From an uncultured bacterium (GTDB lineage: Bacteria; Bacillota_I; Bacilli_A; RFN20; CAG-826), in assembly GCA_949285665.1 (NCBI GenBank), contig CASDYC010000004.1, forward strand, positions 1 to 38,142: a stretch of 38,142 bases of DNA. Direction: 5' to 3'. Numbering within the stretch: position 1 is the stretch's first letter; each line of letters begins with the position of its first letter. Below the pieces are notes generated by a model that did not search any database, was not told the DNA's origin, and saw only the letters and a list, made by a program, of their open reading frames with translations. This document shows positions 16,654-25,072 of the stretch, piece after piece. Position numbers and translations under genes: made by a program.

Positions 16654-17655
16654 TTATTCTTTAATTTTTCTAATAGAATCTGTTAATTTCCATTTAGATT
16701 TAATTAATACACAATGTGTACAATCCTTTTTTTCTAATTTATCAATTAACATTTCAGTAGCTTTTCGGCCGATAATTTTATAATCTTGAATTGCATAAGA
16801 TAATTTTGGTCCATTTAAATCATCGTTTTTTGACTTGCCAAGAGCAAATACTCCTACTTCGTTTCCGACTTTCAATCCTTTGTCGTGAATCGCTTTATAT
16901 AAACCAACTGCAACCCTTGAATTACAAGTTATAAAACAAGCATCTTTTTCAGCATATTTTAAGCCATAATTATATCCTTCTTCAATTACTCCTTGTAAAT
17001 TTTCAAAATAATAATCTTTTGGATCAACTTTATTTTTAATTAATGCATCAAAAAATCCATCTTTTCTATCTTCTGTAATTGTTAAAGACGATGAGGCATT
17101 TAATAAATATATTTTTTGGTAGCTCTTTGATAATAATTCTGTAATTTCTCTTGTTAAATTATAATTATCAACATCAATATAATCATAATGAATACCTCTT
17201 CCAGGTCTTCCAATAACTACACATTCAATTGATGAATTTTGAATTTCTTTTAATCGATCATCATCAATGTTTGGAGTTAATAATATTGCTCCATCAATTG
17301 GTGCTTTTCCATATTTTAGGTATTTAATTAATGTTTCATTATCAACATTTGTAAATAATAATACTGAATATTTCTTTTTTGCAGCCATTGAAAGAGAAGA
17401 TATAACTAAATCTCCATATAAAGAATGTTCTTCCATATCAGGACGATATTCTAATAAAATTGCAATAATATGTGTTTTTCTTTCACCCAATGATAAACTA
17501 GATGCATAAAAATTTGGAGTATAATCTAATTCATGACAAATTTTTAATACTTTTTCTTTTAATTCTGGACTAACGTATTTTCTACCTGTTAATACATTAG
17601 ATACTGTTGATTTAGCAACTCCAGCTTTTTTTGCAACATCATTTATACTAACCAT
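16654..17655 (-). CDS. LacI-family repressor of the glycan island
   Basis: A 333-residue regulator. The N-terminal helix-turn-helix (SINDVAKKAGVAKSTVSNVL, residues 3-22) and hinge helix region near 50-57 are standard, followed by a periplasmic-binding-protein-like sensor domain ending with the family motif for ligand and dimer contacts. Length is normal. It starts two bases after the stop of the cytoplasmic GxGYxYP gene and is translated with it, so it is probably controlled by its own operator at 19218-19233. The two identical 16-bp operators at 16498 and 19218 are the best candidates for its targets. The effector is probably a mannoside or mannose-phosphate derivative released by the pathway; that is inference. 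Confidence 0.92.
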   Translation of the reverse strand: MVSINDVAKKAGVAKSTVSNVLTGRKYVSPELKEKVLKICHELDYTPNFYASSLSLGERKTHIIAILLEYRPDMEEHSLYGDLVISSLSMAAKKKYSVLLFTNVDNETLIKYLKYGKAPIDGAILLTPNIDDDRLKEIQNSSIECVVIGRPGRGIHYDYIDVDNYNLTREITELLSKSYQKIYLLNASSSLTITEDRKDGFFDALIKNKVDPKDYYFENLQGVIEEGYNYGLKYAEKDACFITCNSRVAVGLYKAIHDKGLKVGNEVGVFALGKSKNDDLNGPKLSYAIQDYKIIGRKATEMLIDKLEKKDCTHCVLIKSKWKLTDSIRKIKE

Positions 17656-17657
17656 AA

Positions 17658-19139
17658 TTATTCCTTTCTTTTTACATTTTGATTAATAAGTTTTATTAAT
17701 TCATCAGCATATACTAATTCAATATCACTATTTAATTTAGACAAAACATATTCTAAATCATCAATTGAGATACTCCAAGGATGAAAATTTAAAACTGTAT
17801 AACCTTCTTCAGAATTGATATTTGGTTTTAATGAATTTAATTTTTCAACATATTCATCTAAAAAACTTTTTGGTGTAAACCCAACTTTTGCAAATGGACA
17901 CCAAAGTGAATATCTAACAGAGACAAATGGTTTATTATTTACATAAAAGATTTTACCATTTCCACTACTATATCTATCAGGGTCTATTTCCCAAATACCG
18001 CCAATTATTTTATCATTTTTTGCATAATATTTCAGTCTATTTTTAACATTGTCATCATTTTTAATATCTTGTATATTATCTAATAAACAAACAACATCAA
18101 GATCCATTTTTTTCATAGCATCAGTTGTAAATTTACAATATTTTTTTAAATACCTTTCTGGAAAAGACATTAAATTTGCATACCCTATACCTGATACACT
18201 AGAAATAAAATAATTACTTTTTTCACTACCATAAACTACATCTAAAACATTAGGACATAATTTATAAATAGAAGGCGATATAGTCCAAGTAATTTTATAA
18301 TCTAGTTTACTTCTTTCTCTACAACCAAAAGTTGAAGATGTTGTAAAGTCTCTTGAAAGCCACTGAATATTATCTCCATCTGACACAACTATAGATAAAT
18401 AATGTTTATTATTTTTAATTAACGATTTTTTTGTTTGTTGCTTATATATTTTTTTTCTTTTTATTTCAAAATAACTTTGATTTGAACACCAATCACTTGG
18501 TAAAGCATAATGGCCGTATTGAGAAATACATTTAATAAATGATATTTCATTATCGTTCCATCCATAAATTGGTGAAACAGGTTTTAAAAACGATAATACT
18601 TCTTTTCTAAATTCTAAATCTTCCTCATTTTCACTTGTATATATACATGCAAATCGATTTTTAATTGCAAAATCTCTTAAAACAATTAAAAAATTATTTT
18701 TTGAAACTACTTGATGAACAAGACCGGTTCTATTTAATTTATTTTTAACTTCATCGAAAATTATTTTTTGTCTATATGCTCTGCTTCCTTTTATATCATT
18801 CATATTTCTAACTACTTTTAAATTAGAAATTGATATAACTTTTTCTAATAATTTGTCTGGAACTCCTAAATAATCATATTTAGCACATATCATCGAAGCC
18901 ATATTTATTCCAATATCTTCACAATCTAATTTATAGGTAACAATTCCATCAAAATATTTTGAAGTTAATTTTATTAAATCATATAAATCAACATAATTAT
19001 AATTATCGTCTAAGTAATTAATATAATTTTCAACATCTATATAAACTTTTTCTTTTTTTCTATTTAAAACACCTTGAAGAAAAATACTAAGGGCTTTCTC
19101 ATCAAAACTTAATTTGTCCCATTTAATTACATGTGTCAT
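17658..19139 (-). CDS. Cytoplasmic GxGYxYP-family protein
   Basis: A 493-residue paralogue of the two secreted GxGYxYP lipoproteins, but with no signal peptide or membrane segment, so it should act in the cytoplasm. It has SIVVSDGDNIQWL (249-261), TWTISPSIYKLCP (285-296), a variant name motif SGIGYANL (316-323), and VLNFHPWSIS near the end. It keeps the N-terminal helical region (ALSIFLQGVLNRK) seen in the others after their linkers. It is transcribed divergently from the GH38-family gene and with lacI. A division of labour is implied: surface members handle the polymer, this one the imported fragment. Reaction unknown. Confidence 0.82.
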   Translation of the reverse strand: MTHVIKWDKLSFDEKALSIFLQGVLNRKKEKVYIDVENYINYLDDNYNYVDLYDLIKLTSKYFDGIVTYKLDCEDIGINMASMICAKYDYLGVPDKLLEKVISISNLKVVRNMNDIKGSRAYRQKIIFDEVKNKLNRTGLVHQVVSKNNFLIVLRDFAIKNRFACIYTSENEEDLEFRKEVLSFLKPVSPIYGWNDNEISFIKCISQYGHYALPSDWCSNQSYFEIKRKKIYKQQTKKSLIKNNKHYLSIVVSDGDNIQWLSRDFTTSSTFGCRERSKLDYKITWTISPSIYKLCPNVLDVVYGSEKSNYFISSVSGIGYANLMSFPERYLKKYCKFTTDAMKKMDLDVVCLLDNIQDIKNDDNVKNRLKYYAKNDKIIGGIWEIDPDRYSSGNGKIFYVNNKPFVSVRYSLWCPFAKVGFTPKSFLDEYVEKLNSLKPNINSEEGYTVLNFHPWSISIDDLEYVLSKLNSDIELVYADELIKLINQNVKRKE

Positions 19140-19217
19140 AAATTTTTCTCACTTCCTTAAATTGTTTAAAAAATAAATTTCTAATAATATTTTACAAAAA
19201 ACAAATTAAAAGAAAAT

Positions 19218-19233
19218 AGAAAAACGATTTTCT
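19218..19233. promoter_or_regulatory. LacI-type operator O2 (16 bp) in the divergent promoter
   Basis: AGAAAAACGATTTTCT on the plus strand, identical in all 16 bases to the reverse complement at 16498-16513. It lies between the divergent GxGYxYP/lacI and GH38/HAD units and its last base touches the -35 box of the GH38 promoter. Confidence 0.8.
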
Positions 19234-19261
19234 TGCTTTTTTAAAAGTCTTGTAATAAGAT
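19233..19261 (+). promoter_or_regulatory. Promoter of the GH38-HAD unit
   Basis: TTGCTT (19233-19238), 17 bases, TAAGAT (19256-19261). A GAGGTG ribosome site follows about ten bases later, so the leader would be only about 15 bases. I see no equally good promoter for the opposite strand. Confidence 0.55.
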
Positions 19262-19282
19262 GTTAAAAATAGAGGTGAATAT

Positions 19283-22117
19283 ATGAAAAAAATACATGTT
19301 ATTAGTGGCACTCACTGGGACAGAGAGTGGAGACATACCGCTGAACAAAGTAAATTAAGACTTTGTGATTTAATGGACAATATTATTAATATTTTAGAAA
19401 ATAAAGAAAATTATAAATATTTTTGTGTTGATGGCGGATCTATTGTTATTGAAGATTATTTAACAGTTAGACCAGAAAATAAAGAAAGAATTAAAAAATT
19501 AATTGAAGCAAAAAAAATCTTTATTGTTAATTGGTACACACTACCAGAAACAAATACTGTTGCACCAGAAGCTTTAATTAGAAATTTATTACTCGGTAAA
19601 AAAATGGGTAAAGAATACGGTGGTACTATAAAATCTGGTTATACTGCTACTTCTTATGGTCAACCTTCTCAACTTCCTCAATTATATAATGGTTTTAATA
19701 TTACAGATGCAATTTTTTATCGTGGAACAAATAAACATGTTTTAACTCCATTGTTTACATGGGTTGGAGCAGATGGTTCTACTCTTGATACTTTAAGAAC
19801 ATTTGACGAAGTCACAAGAACTAACTGGTTCTTTTATATTCATGGTCCAGCTGTACTTGGTAAAGGGCAAAAAGATTTAAGTTACAAATATGATAAATCA
19901 CAACTACCAGTACATATGGCTGATATGGGATCTTATGAAAAAGCATTTACTTTGTTACATGAAGATTTTGATTATATTCACGATAAGAAAGTCCAAAAAG
20001 ATGCATTAGATGCATTAATTAATCAAGCAGAACCTTATGCAATTAATAATGAAATATTAGCATTAAATATGGAAGATAACGATGAACCATATAGATTTTT
20101 GCCAGAATTAATTGATGATTTAAATAAAATTTATCCTGATAAATACGAAATTGTTCAAGATACTTTAGACGATTATATGAAAACAATTCGTAGCATTAAA
20201 GATTACAAGAAAGCTGTTCACCATGGTGAACTTAGATATACAACAATGGAATATAATAACTTTAATGCACTTCTTGGAGCAACTCATTCTTCAAGAATTA
20301 AAATTAAATTATTAAATGACGATTGTGAAAATAACTTAATTAATTTAGCAGAGCCACTTGCTTCTTTTGCAAAAACTTATGGAAAAGAATACCCAACAAA
20401 TAATCTGAATAGAGCATGGAAATATTTATTAAAATGTCATGCTCATGACTCAATTTGTGGTGCTGCCGTTGATAGAGCACACGAAGATATGCTTTATAAT
20501 TTTTCTCTTACAAAAACAGTTGCTGAAGAATGTACTAATAGAGCAGTTATAGGATTGTTTTCTAATATAAATACTAAAGAAAACTTCCAAGAAAATGATT
20601 ATGTTATGACTTTCTTTAATACGATGCCATTTGAAAGAGATGAAATTGTTGAAGCAGTATTTGATACTCCAAAAGGATCTGCTGCAAAAGTTGATATTGG
20701 TGTAGATGGAGCAAATCAAGGTGACCAATTCTACGATATAGTCGATGAAAACGGCAATAAAACTGAATATATAGAACTTTATAATGACGATATTTCAATT
20801 GGCGTTGAAAGAGAAATGGATACTAAAGCAATTAAATTTAATGCTAATAGAAAAAGAGTTTTAGTTCATGTTAAAGTACCTCAATTTGGATACAAATCAT
20901 ACGCATTAAGATTTAGAAAACCTGAATTTGAATTTCATCCAGAAATTATGGAAAACAGAAAACTCATCGCTAGAGAAAACGGGGTATTAGAAAACGAATT
21001 CTTAAAAGTTAGTATAAATTCAAATGGTACTATTAATTTATTAGATAAAGAAAACAATCGTTTAATGGAAAATATGATGTATTATACTGATGCTGGAGAA
21101 ACTGGTAGCGCTCATATTTCAACTCAACCAAAAAGAAATACAACTTATACAAGTTTAGGTTGTACTTCTCAAATAACAATGCTTGAAAGCAATGAATTAA
21201 GAGGTAAATATAAAATAGATATTCAATTAACAATTCCAGCTGCTGCAACAGTAAACGGCGACGACCGAACAAGAGAGATGAAAACTTTACCTATTTCTAC
21301 TATTTTAACTTTAGAAAAAGGTTGTAAATACTTAAAAGTTGAAACAACTCTAAATAATGAATGTAGAGATCATAAATTAGTCGTTAATTTCCCATCTAAT
21401 TTAGAAAAAGCAGACTGGGTTGATGTAGAATCTGCTTGGGATATTGCTCATAGAACAATAAAATGGAGAGATCATAAAGATAATTTTGAAGCATTTACTC
21501 CATTCCAACCAATGCAAAATTTTGTCGATGTTAGTGATAATAAATACGGTCTTGCAATTCTAACAAAGGGTTTAAGAGAATATGAAATTGCAGATGATAA
21601 TTTGAGAACAATTAAAATTACTCTTATTAGAACTCAAAGAGCTTACATGACTGCAAATAGTAAAATGAATGTTGAGGAATTAGATAAATATACAGGTCAA
21701 CATAGTTTTGGAAAAATTACTTATCAATATGCAATTTATCCACATAAAGGAAATTATAAAGACGGATTAGTATTATCAAAAGCATATGAAAATAAAGTTC
21801 CAGTCAAAGCAATTCAAGGTGTTGTTATGGATGGAATTTTAAAAAGTACTGATTCTTTTATTTCTATTAATCAGGAAAATAAAGTTTTCTTAAGTGGTAT
21901 TAAAGAAAGTGAAAATAAAGATGGCATTATTGTTAGATTATGGAACGAAACTGATCAAACTCTTCCTTTAAAAGTTAAAACAATATTACCAGTTAAAGAA
22001 ATTTTAAGAGTTAAATTAAACGAGGATTTCATTGAAGAAATGAATTTCAAAAATAATGAATTCGAACTCGAAATGAAACCTCATAAAATTGAAACTTTCT
22101 TATTTAAATTAAAATAA
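19283..22117 (+). CDS. GH38-family (alpha-mannosidase-like) protein lacking the catalytic Asp
   Basis: A 944-residue cytoplasmic protein, full length for bacterial GH38 enzymes that cleave alpha-mannosides. It has the zinc pair HWD (His11, Asp13), a block NLLLGKKMGKEYGG leading to GYTATSYGQPSQLPQ (119-133), and CHAHDSICGAAVD carrying the last zinc His. In ordinary members the block reads GYxPDSFGQ and that Asp is both nucleophile and zinc ligand; here the position is Thr123 (codon ACT at 19649-19651). The region that usually reads NG-x-DHQ-E-P is NMEDNDEP (262-269), so the acid/base-type Asp265 remains but His is Asn. It may be inactive, or act by a different mechanism on another substrate. 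A 21-base gap leads to a HAD gene. Confidence 0.85.
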   Translation: MKKIHVISGTHWDREWRHTAEQSKLRLCDLMDNIINILENKENYKYFCVDGGSIVIEDYLTVRPENKERIKKLIEAKKIFIVNWYTLPETNTVAPEALIRNLLLGKKMGKEYGGTIKSGYTATSYGQPSQLPQLYNGFNITDAIFYRGTNKHVLTPLFTWVGADGSTLDTLRTFDEVTRTNWFFYIHGPAVLGKGQKDLSYKYDKSQLPVHMADMGSYEKAFTLLHEDFDYIHDKKVQKDALDALINQAEPYAINNEILALNMEDNDEPYRFLPELIDDLNKIYPDKYEIVQDTLDDYMKTIRSIKDYKKAVHHGELRYTTMEYNNFNALLGATHSSRIKIKLLNDDCENNLINLAEPLASFAKTYGKEYPTNNLNRAWKYLLKCHAHDSICGAAVDRAHEDMLYNFSLTKTVAEECTNRAVIGLFSNINTKENFQENDYVMTFFNTMPFERDEIVEAVFDTPKGSAAKVDIGVDGANQGDQFYDIVDENGNKTEYIELYNDDISIGVEREMDTKAIKFNANRKRVLVHVKVPQFGYKSYALRFRKPEFEFHPEIMENRKLIARENGVLENEFLKVSINSNGTINLLDKENNRLMENMMYYTDAGETGSAHISTQPKRNTTYTSLGCTSQITMLESNELRGKYKIDIQLTIPAAATVNGDDRTREMKTLPISTILTLEKGCKYLKVETTLNNECRDHKLVVNFPSNLEKADWVDVESAWDIAHRTIKWRDHKDNFEAFTPFQPMQNFVDVSDNKYGLAILTKGLREYEIADDNLRTIKITLIRTQRAYMTANSKMNVEELDKYTGQHSFGKITYQYAIYPHKGNYKDGLVLSKAYENKVPVKAIQGVVMDGILKSTDSFISINQENKVFLSGIKESENKDGIIVRLWNETDQTLPLKVKTILPVKEILRVKLNEDFIEEMNFKNNEFELEMKPHKIETFLFKLK

Positions 22118-22138
22118 ATAATTAATTAAAAGGAAATT

Positions 22139-23140
22139 ATGAAATACTATATTAAAAATTTAGGCACTTTTGATAGTGAAAAAAATGGATTAATTAATAT
22201 TAAAAAATGTTCTGATGGCTATTTTCAAGAAGGAAAAGATGGTGTAATTGGAGTTTATGCAACTGGTGATAGAAAAGTTGAATTTATCGCCTTTAAGGAT
22301 CGAACTATTGCTTATGTTTTATCAAGCATTGGATATCCTGCATATTATCCAGTTAAAGAAATTAAATTAGAAGCTCCAATTAAAGCTGTTTTAATGGATT
22401 TAGATGGAACTAGTGTTAAAAGTGAAGAATTTTGGATTTATATTATTCAAAAAACAGTCCAATCTTTATTAAATGATGATACATTTAAATTTTCTAAAGA
22501 AGATTTACCATTTGTATCAGGTCATTCAGTTAGTGAACATTTACAATATTGCATTGAAAAATATGCTCCAAATTCTACATTAGAACAAGCAAGAGAATAT
22601 TATTTTAAGCATACTCATTATGAAATGAATGAAATTATGAAAGGAAGAGGAAAAAAAGGAGCCTTTACTCCTTCTTCTCATCTAAAAGAATTTTTATTAG
22701 GATTAAAAAAACTAGATGTAAAAATAGGTTTAGTTACAAGTGGTTTATATGAAAAAGCATGGCCAGAAATATTATCTGCTTTTAATACACTAGAAATGGG
22801 TGATCCAAAAGAATTTTATGATGCTTCTATTTCTGCTGGTTTTCCTATTAGAAAAGGCAGTGTTGGAACGCTTGGTGAATTAGAACCAAAACCACATCCT
22901 TGGTTATATGCTGAAACTTGTACAGTTGGATTAAATATCCCAGAATCAGAAAGAAATCATGTTATAGGAATTGAAGATTCAGGGGCAGGTGTTTGTTCTA
23001 TCGTTCTTGCTGGTTATACTTGTATTGGATATGATGGTGGAAATATAATTTCAAGCGGAACAAAAGAATTATGTTCTTATTATTTTAATGATTTATTAGA
23101 TATTTTAGAGTTTATAAAATCTATAAATGCCGAAAATTAA
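22139..23140 (+). CDS. HAD-superfamily hydrolase, beta-phosphoglucomutase-like, with N-terminal extension
   Basis: A 333-residue protein of which residues about 80-333 form a HAD phosphatase/phosphomutase domain with helical cap: motif I DLDGT (87-91), motif II with VTSG, motif III Lys in EPKPHP, and motif IV GIEDSGAG. The first 80 residues (MKYYIKNLGTFDSEKNGLIN onward) are an extra beta-rich domain that I do not recognise. It is co-transcribed with the GH38-family gene, with an AAGGA ribosome site. It probably dephosphorylates or isomerises a sugar phosphate made from the imported glycan. Substrate unknown; context favours mannose derivatives. No terminator is evident after it. Confidence 0.8.
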   Translation: MKYYIKNLGTFDSEKNGLINIKKCSDGYFQEGKDGVIGVYATGDRKVEFIAFKDRTIAYVLSSIGYPAYYPVKEIKLEAPIKAVLMDLDGTSVKSEEFWIYIIQKTVQSLLNDDTFKFSKEDLPFVSGHSVSEHLQYCIEKYAPNSTLEQAREYYFKHTHYEMNEIMKGRGKKGAFTPSSHLKEFLLGLKKLDVKIGLVTSGLYEKAWPEILSAFNTLEMGDPKEFYDASISAGFPIRKGSVGTLGELEPKPHPWLYAETCTVGLNIPESERNHVIGIEDSGAGVCSIVLAGYTCIGYDGGNIISSGTKELCSYYFNDLLDILEFIKSINAEN

Positions 23141-23746
23141 ATTAAATTTAAATCAATAAAACAAATATTAATAATTTATTCTTTATATTTTAATAGTTTC
23201 TCTATATTAATCTTTTGTTTATTTTTAAAAGCTATACCAATTTTAGAATTTTTAAAGACTAAATAATTCAATGAATATTCTAGTGCTTCAAAGCCATCAG
23301 TTTATGTTTTGAGTACCGTACTCTATTTAATTAATAATTTTGACCTTGGGAGCCATCTTTAAATTCTATCCTCTAAAATTTTTTGCGTGAATTTTCATTG
23401 ACTAATTTTAATTACAATTAAGTAAAAATTTTATCTATGATATTTTTTGATACAAATAATCGTTCTATTTTTAGAACTTTAAATCCATAAATAAAAACTT
23501 TATTTTTATAGTATATTTTAATGAAAATATATACGATTTTAAACAAGATATGTTTTACATTTGAATAAATCAACATTAGTAATATGAAATATAAAAAATT
23601 TTTTTAATTAATTGACAAATTATAAAAAGAAAAATTTTAATGATTTATTTTATGAATTTATTTAAAAATATAGGTTGTTCTCAAGATTTAAATTGTAATT
23701 TAAAATGTGAGACACATAAACTGATGGCTCCGAAGCGCTAGAATAT
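23141..23746. other. Gene-poor mobile-element debris
   Basis: About 600 bases without an intact gene. On the minus strand, 23176-23301 reads 41 codons (TDGFEALEYSLNYLVFKNSK and on to KLLKYKE, then TAA) that look like a coding remnant, unidentified. The ends of the region carry inverted repeats (listed separately) and a palindromic GAGTACCGTACTC at 23311-23323. The centre is very AT-rich and I see no RNA or CRISPR. Confidence 0.5.
23273..23307 (+). repeat. Inverted repeat, left copy (35 bp)
   Basis: It matches the reverse complement of 23714-23748 at 32 of 35 bases. The two copies enclose a 476-bp segment. Both contain codons for T-D-G-x-E-A-L-E-Y-S, so they may be duplicated coding sequence rather than transposon ends. 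No clear target-site duplication flanks them. Confidence 0.7.
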
Positions 23747-23748
23747 TC
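23714..23748 (-). repeat. Inverted repeat, right copy (35 bp)
   Basis: Partner of 23273-23307, three mismatches. It abuts the point where the istA fragment stops resembling a transposase, which marks a recombination junction. Confidence 0.7.
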
Positions 23749-24021
23749 AATTATAATGTTCTTCAAGAAGTTCTTTTATTCGAATTACAGAGTAAGGAGC
23801 TTCTTTTAATTTTCATTAATAAAATCCGCATAATCTTCAAGTATTTTGTGTCTTGGTTTTTTGTATGTATAAACTTGTTTTCTAACAGTTTTAGCATATT
23901 TTCTTGCTGTCTTCCTATCTATTGAATATCTTCTTGCTATTTCGTTAAATAAAATTCCTCTTAAATAATCATTTCTAATACTCATCCATAAATCTCCTTT
24001 AATCACTTTTTTTACCTCCAC
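23749..24021 (-). pseudogene. istA: IS21-family transposase istA, frameshifted 5' fragment
   Basis: The first 71 codons have the IstA N-terminal HTH (LRGILFNEIARRYSIDRKTA) followed by KKPRHKILEDYADFINEN and a stop at 23806. In a different frame directly downstream the minus strand continues LKEAPYSVIRIKELLEEHYN, the expected next block of IstA, so a small indel broke the gene. The sequence then ends at the inverted repeat near 23748, and the DDE core is missing. IstA normally moves the element with an IstB ATPase, absent here. Clearly a decayed, non-functional copy. A GGAGGT site precedes the start. Confidence 0.8.
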
Positions 24022-24159
24022 CTATTTTAATTATCTTAGTAGAGGGAGGGGAAAATTCAAAAGTGATTTATGGGTATTTTTACAAAATTATTAACAATCA
24101 AAAAACCATGAGTTGGACTACTATTAAAATCTGAATCTTTAAAAACACTTAAATATCTT

Positions 24160-24200
24160 AAAAAACAAAAAAAGCCTCAACACCAATAAAGGTATAAGGC
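24160..24200 (-). terminator. Rho-independent terminator of the tRNA pair
   Basis: On the minus strand the stem GCCTTATACC/GGTGTTGAGGC (24174-24200) is followed by TTTTTTTGTTTTTT. It lies 14 bases past tRNA-Phe. Confidence 0.8.
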
Positions 24201-24214
24201 ATAATTAACAACAA

Positions 24215-24290
24215 TGGTGGCCCAACCCAGGGTCGAACTGGGGACATACGGATTTTCAGTCCGCTACTCTACCTGCTGAGTTATCGGGCC
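24215..24290 (-). tRNA. tRNA-Phe(GAA)
   Basis: A 76-base gene with encoded CCA, acceptor arm GGCCCGA/TTGGGCC (one G-T pair) and anticodon loop CTGAAAA giving GAA for Phe. It follows tRNA-Asp by 45 bases, with a small CTAACTC-type hairpin between them (24305-24321). Confidence 0.97.
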
Positions 24291-24335
24291 GTTTAAATAA
24301 ATAAACTAACTCTAAGAGTTAGTGAATTTCAATAC

Positions 24336-24411
24336 TGGCGGACCTGACGAGAATCGAACTCGCGATCTTCTCCGTGACAGGGAGACATGTTAACCGCTAC
24401 ACCACAGGTCC
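24336..24411 (-). tRNA. tRNA-Asp(GUC)
   Basis: A 76-base gene with encoded CCA, discriminator G, and anticodon loop CTGTCAC giving GUC for Asp. The acceptor arm starts GGACCTG. It is the first gene of a two-tRNA transcript. Confidence 0.97.
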
Positions 24412-24423
24412 AAGCGCTCTAAT

Positions 24424-24452
24424 ATATTAATATATTTTAAAACGTTTTACAA
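24424..24452 (-). promoter_or_regulatory. Promoter of the tRNA-Asp/tRNA-Phe operon
   Basis: On the minus strand, TTGTAA (24447-24452), 17 bases, then TAATAT (24424-24429), about 12 bases before the tRNA 5' end. Confidence 0.65.
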
Positions 24453-24499
24453 GAAAAATATAATAATTTCTTGGCCTAGAAATTCTAAGCCAAGAAATT
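24453..24499 (-). terminator. Terminator after the rubrerythrin gene
   Basis: The 11-bp arms AATTTCTTGGC (24465-24475) and GCCAAGAAATT (24489-24499) with further pairing inside, followed on the minus strand by an AT-rich ATTATTATATTTTT run. Confidence 0.7.
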
Positions 24500-24510
24500 T
24501 TAATTAAAAA

Positions 24511-25050
24511 TTAATAATTTTCTGCGTTTAATTCAAAATAAGATTGAGCATGTTTACAAACTGGACAAATTTTTGGTGCAGTTTTTCCAACATGTAAATG
24601 ACCACAATTTCTACATTTCCAGACAACAACTTCTGTTTTTGCAAATACAGCATTGTTTTTTAAATTTTCAACTAATGCTCTATATCTTTCTTCGTGGTGT
24701 TTTTCAATTTTTGCAACACCTTCCATTTGAGCGGCAATTTCTAAGAAACCTTCTTCTCTTGCGATTTCTGCCATTTGTTTGTACATTTCTGTCCATTCAT
24801 AGTTTTCACCATTTGCAGCATCAACTAAATTTTCAACTGTTGTTGGCACAACGCCACCATGTAATGCTTTAAACCATAATTCAGCATGTTCTTTTTCATT
24901 TGCAGCAGTTTCTTCAAAAATAGCAGCGATTTGTTCAAAACCTTCTTTTCTTGCTTTTGAAGCATAGAAAGTATATTTATTTCTAGCTTGAGATTCTCCA
25001 GCAAATGCTTGCATTAAATTTTGTTCTGTTTTACTACCTTTTAATTCCAT
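24511..25050 (-). CDS. rbr: Rubrerythrin
   Basis: A 179-residue peroxide-scavenging di-iron protein typical of anaerobes. The N-terminal ferritin-like four-helix domain shows the metal-binding E-x-x-H pairs ([16 protein letters not shown]), and the C-terminal rubredoxin domain has [10 protein letters not shown] and [11 protein letters not shown], giving a C-x2-C pair on each side for one iron. It reduces hydrogen peroxide to water using electrons from rubredoxin or NADH-dependent partners. A strong AGGAGG ribosome site sits upstream. It lies only 22 bases downstream of the acyltransferase-glycosyltransferase gene, so it may be co-transcribed or have a promoter inside it. Confidence 0.97.
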   Translation of the reverse strand: MELKGSKTEQNLMQAFAGESQARNKYTFYASKARKEGFEQIAAIFEETAANEKEHAELWFKALHGGVVPTTVENLVDAANGENYEWTEMYKQMAEIAREEGFLEIAAQMEGVAKIEKHHEERYRALVENLKNNAVFAKTEVVVWKCRNCGHLHVGKTAPKICPVCKHAQSYFELNAENY

Positions 25051-25072
25051 TTTAAATACCTCCTAAAAAATA

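Noticed and set aside
24437-24450. AAAACGTTTT palindrome as a further LacI operator
   Set aside because: The flanks do not match AGAAAAACGATTTTCT, it lies in a tRNA promoter, and such AT-rich palindromes with CG can arise by chance.
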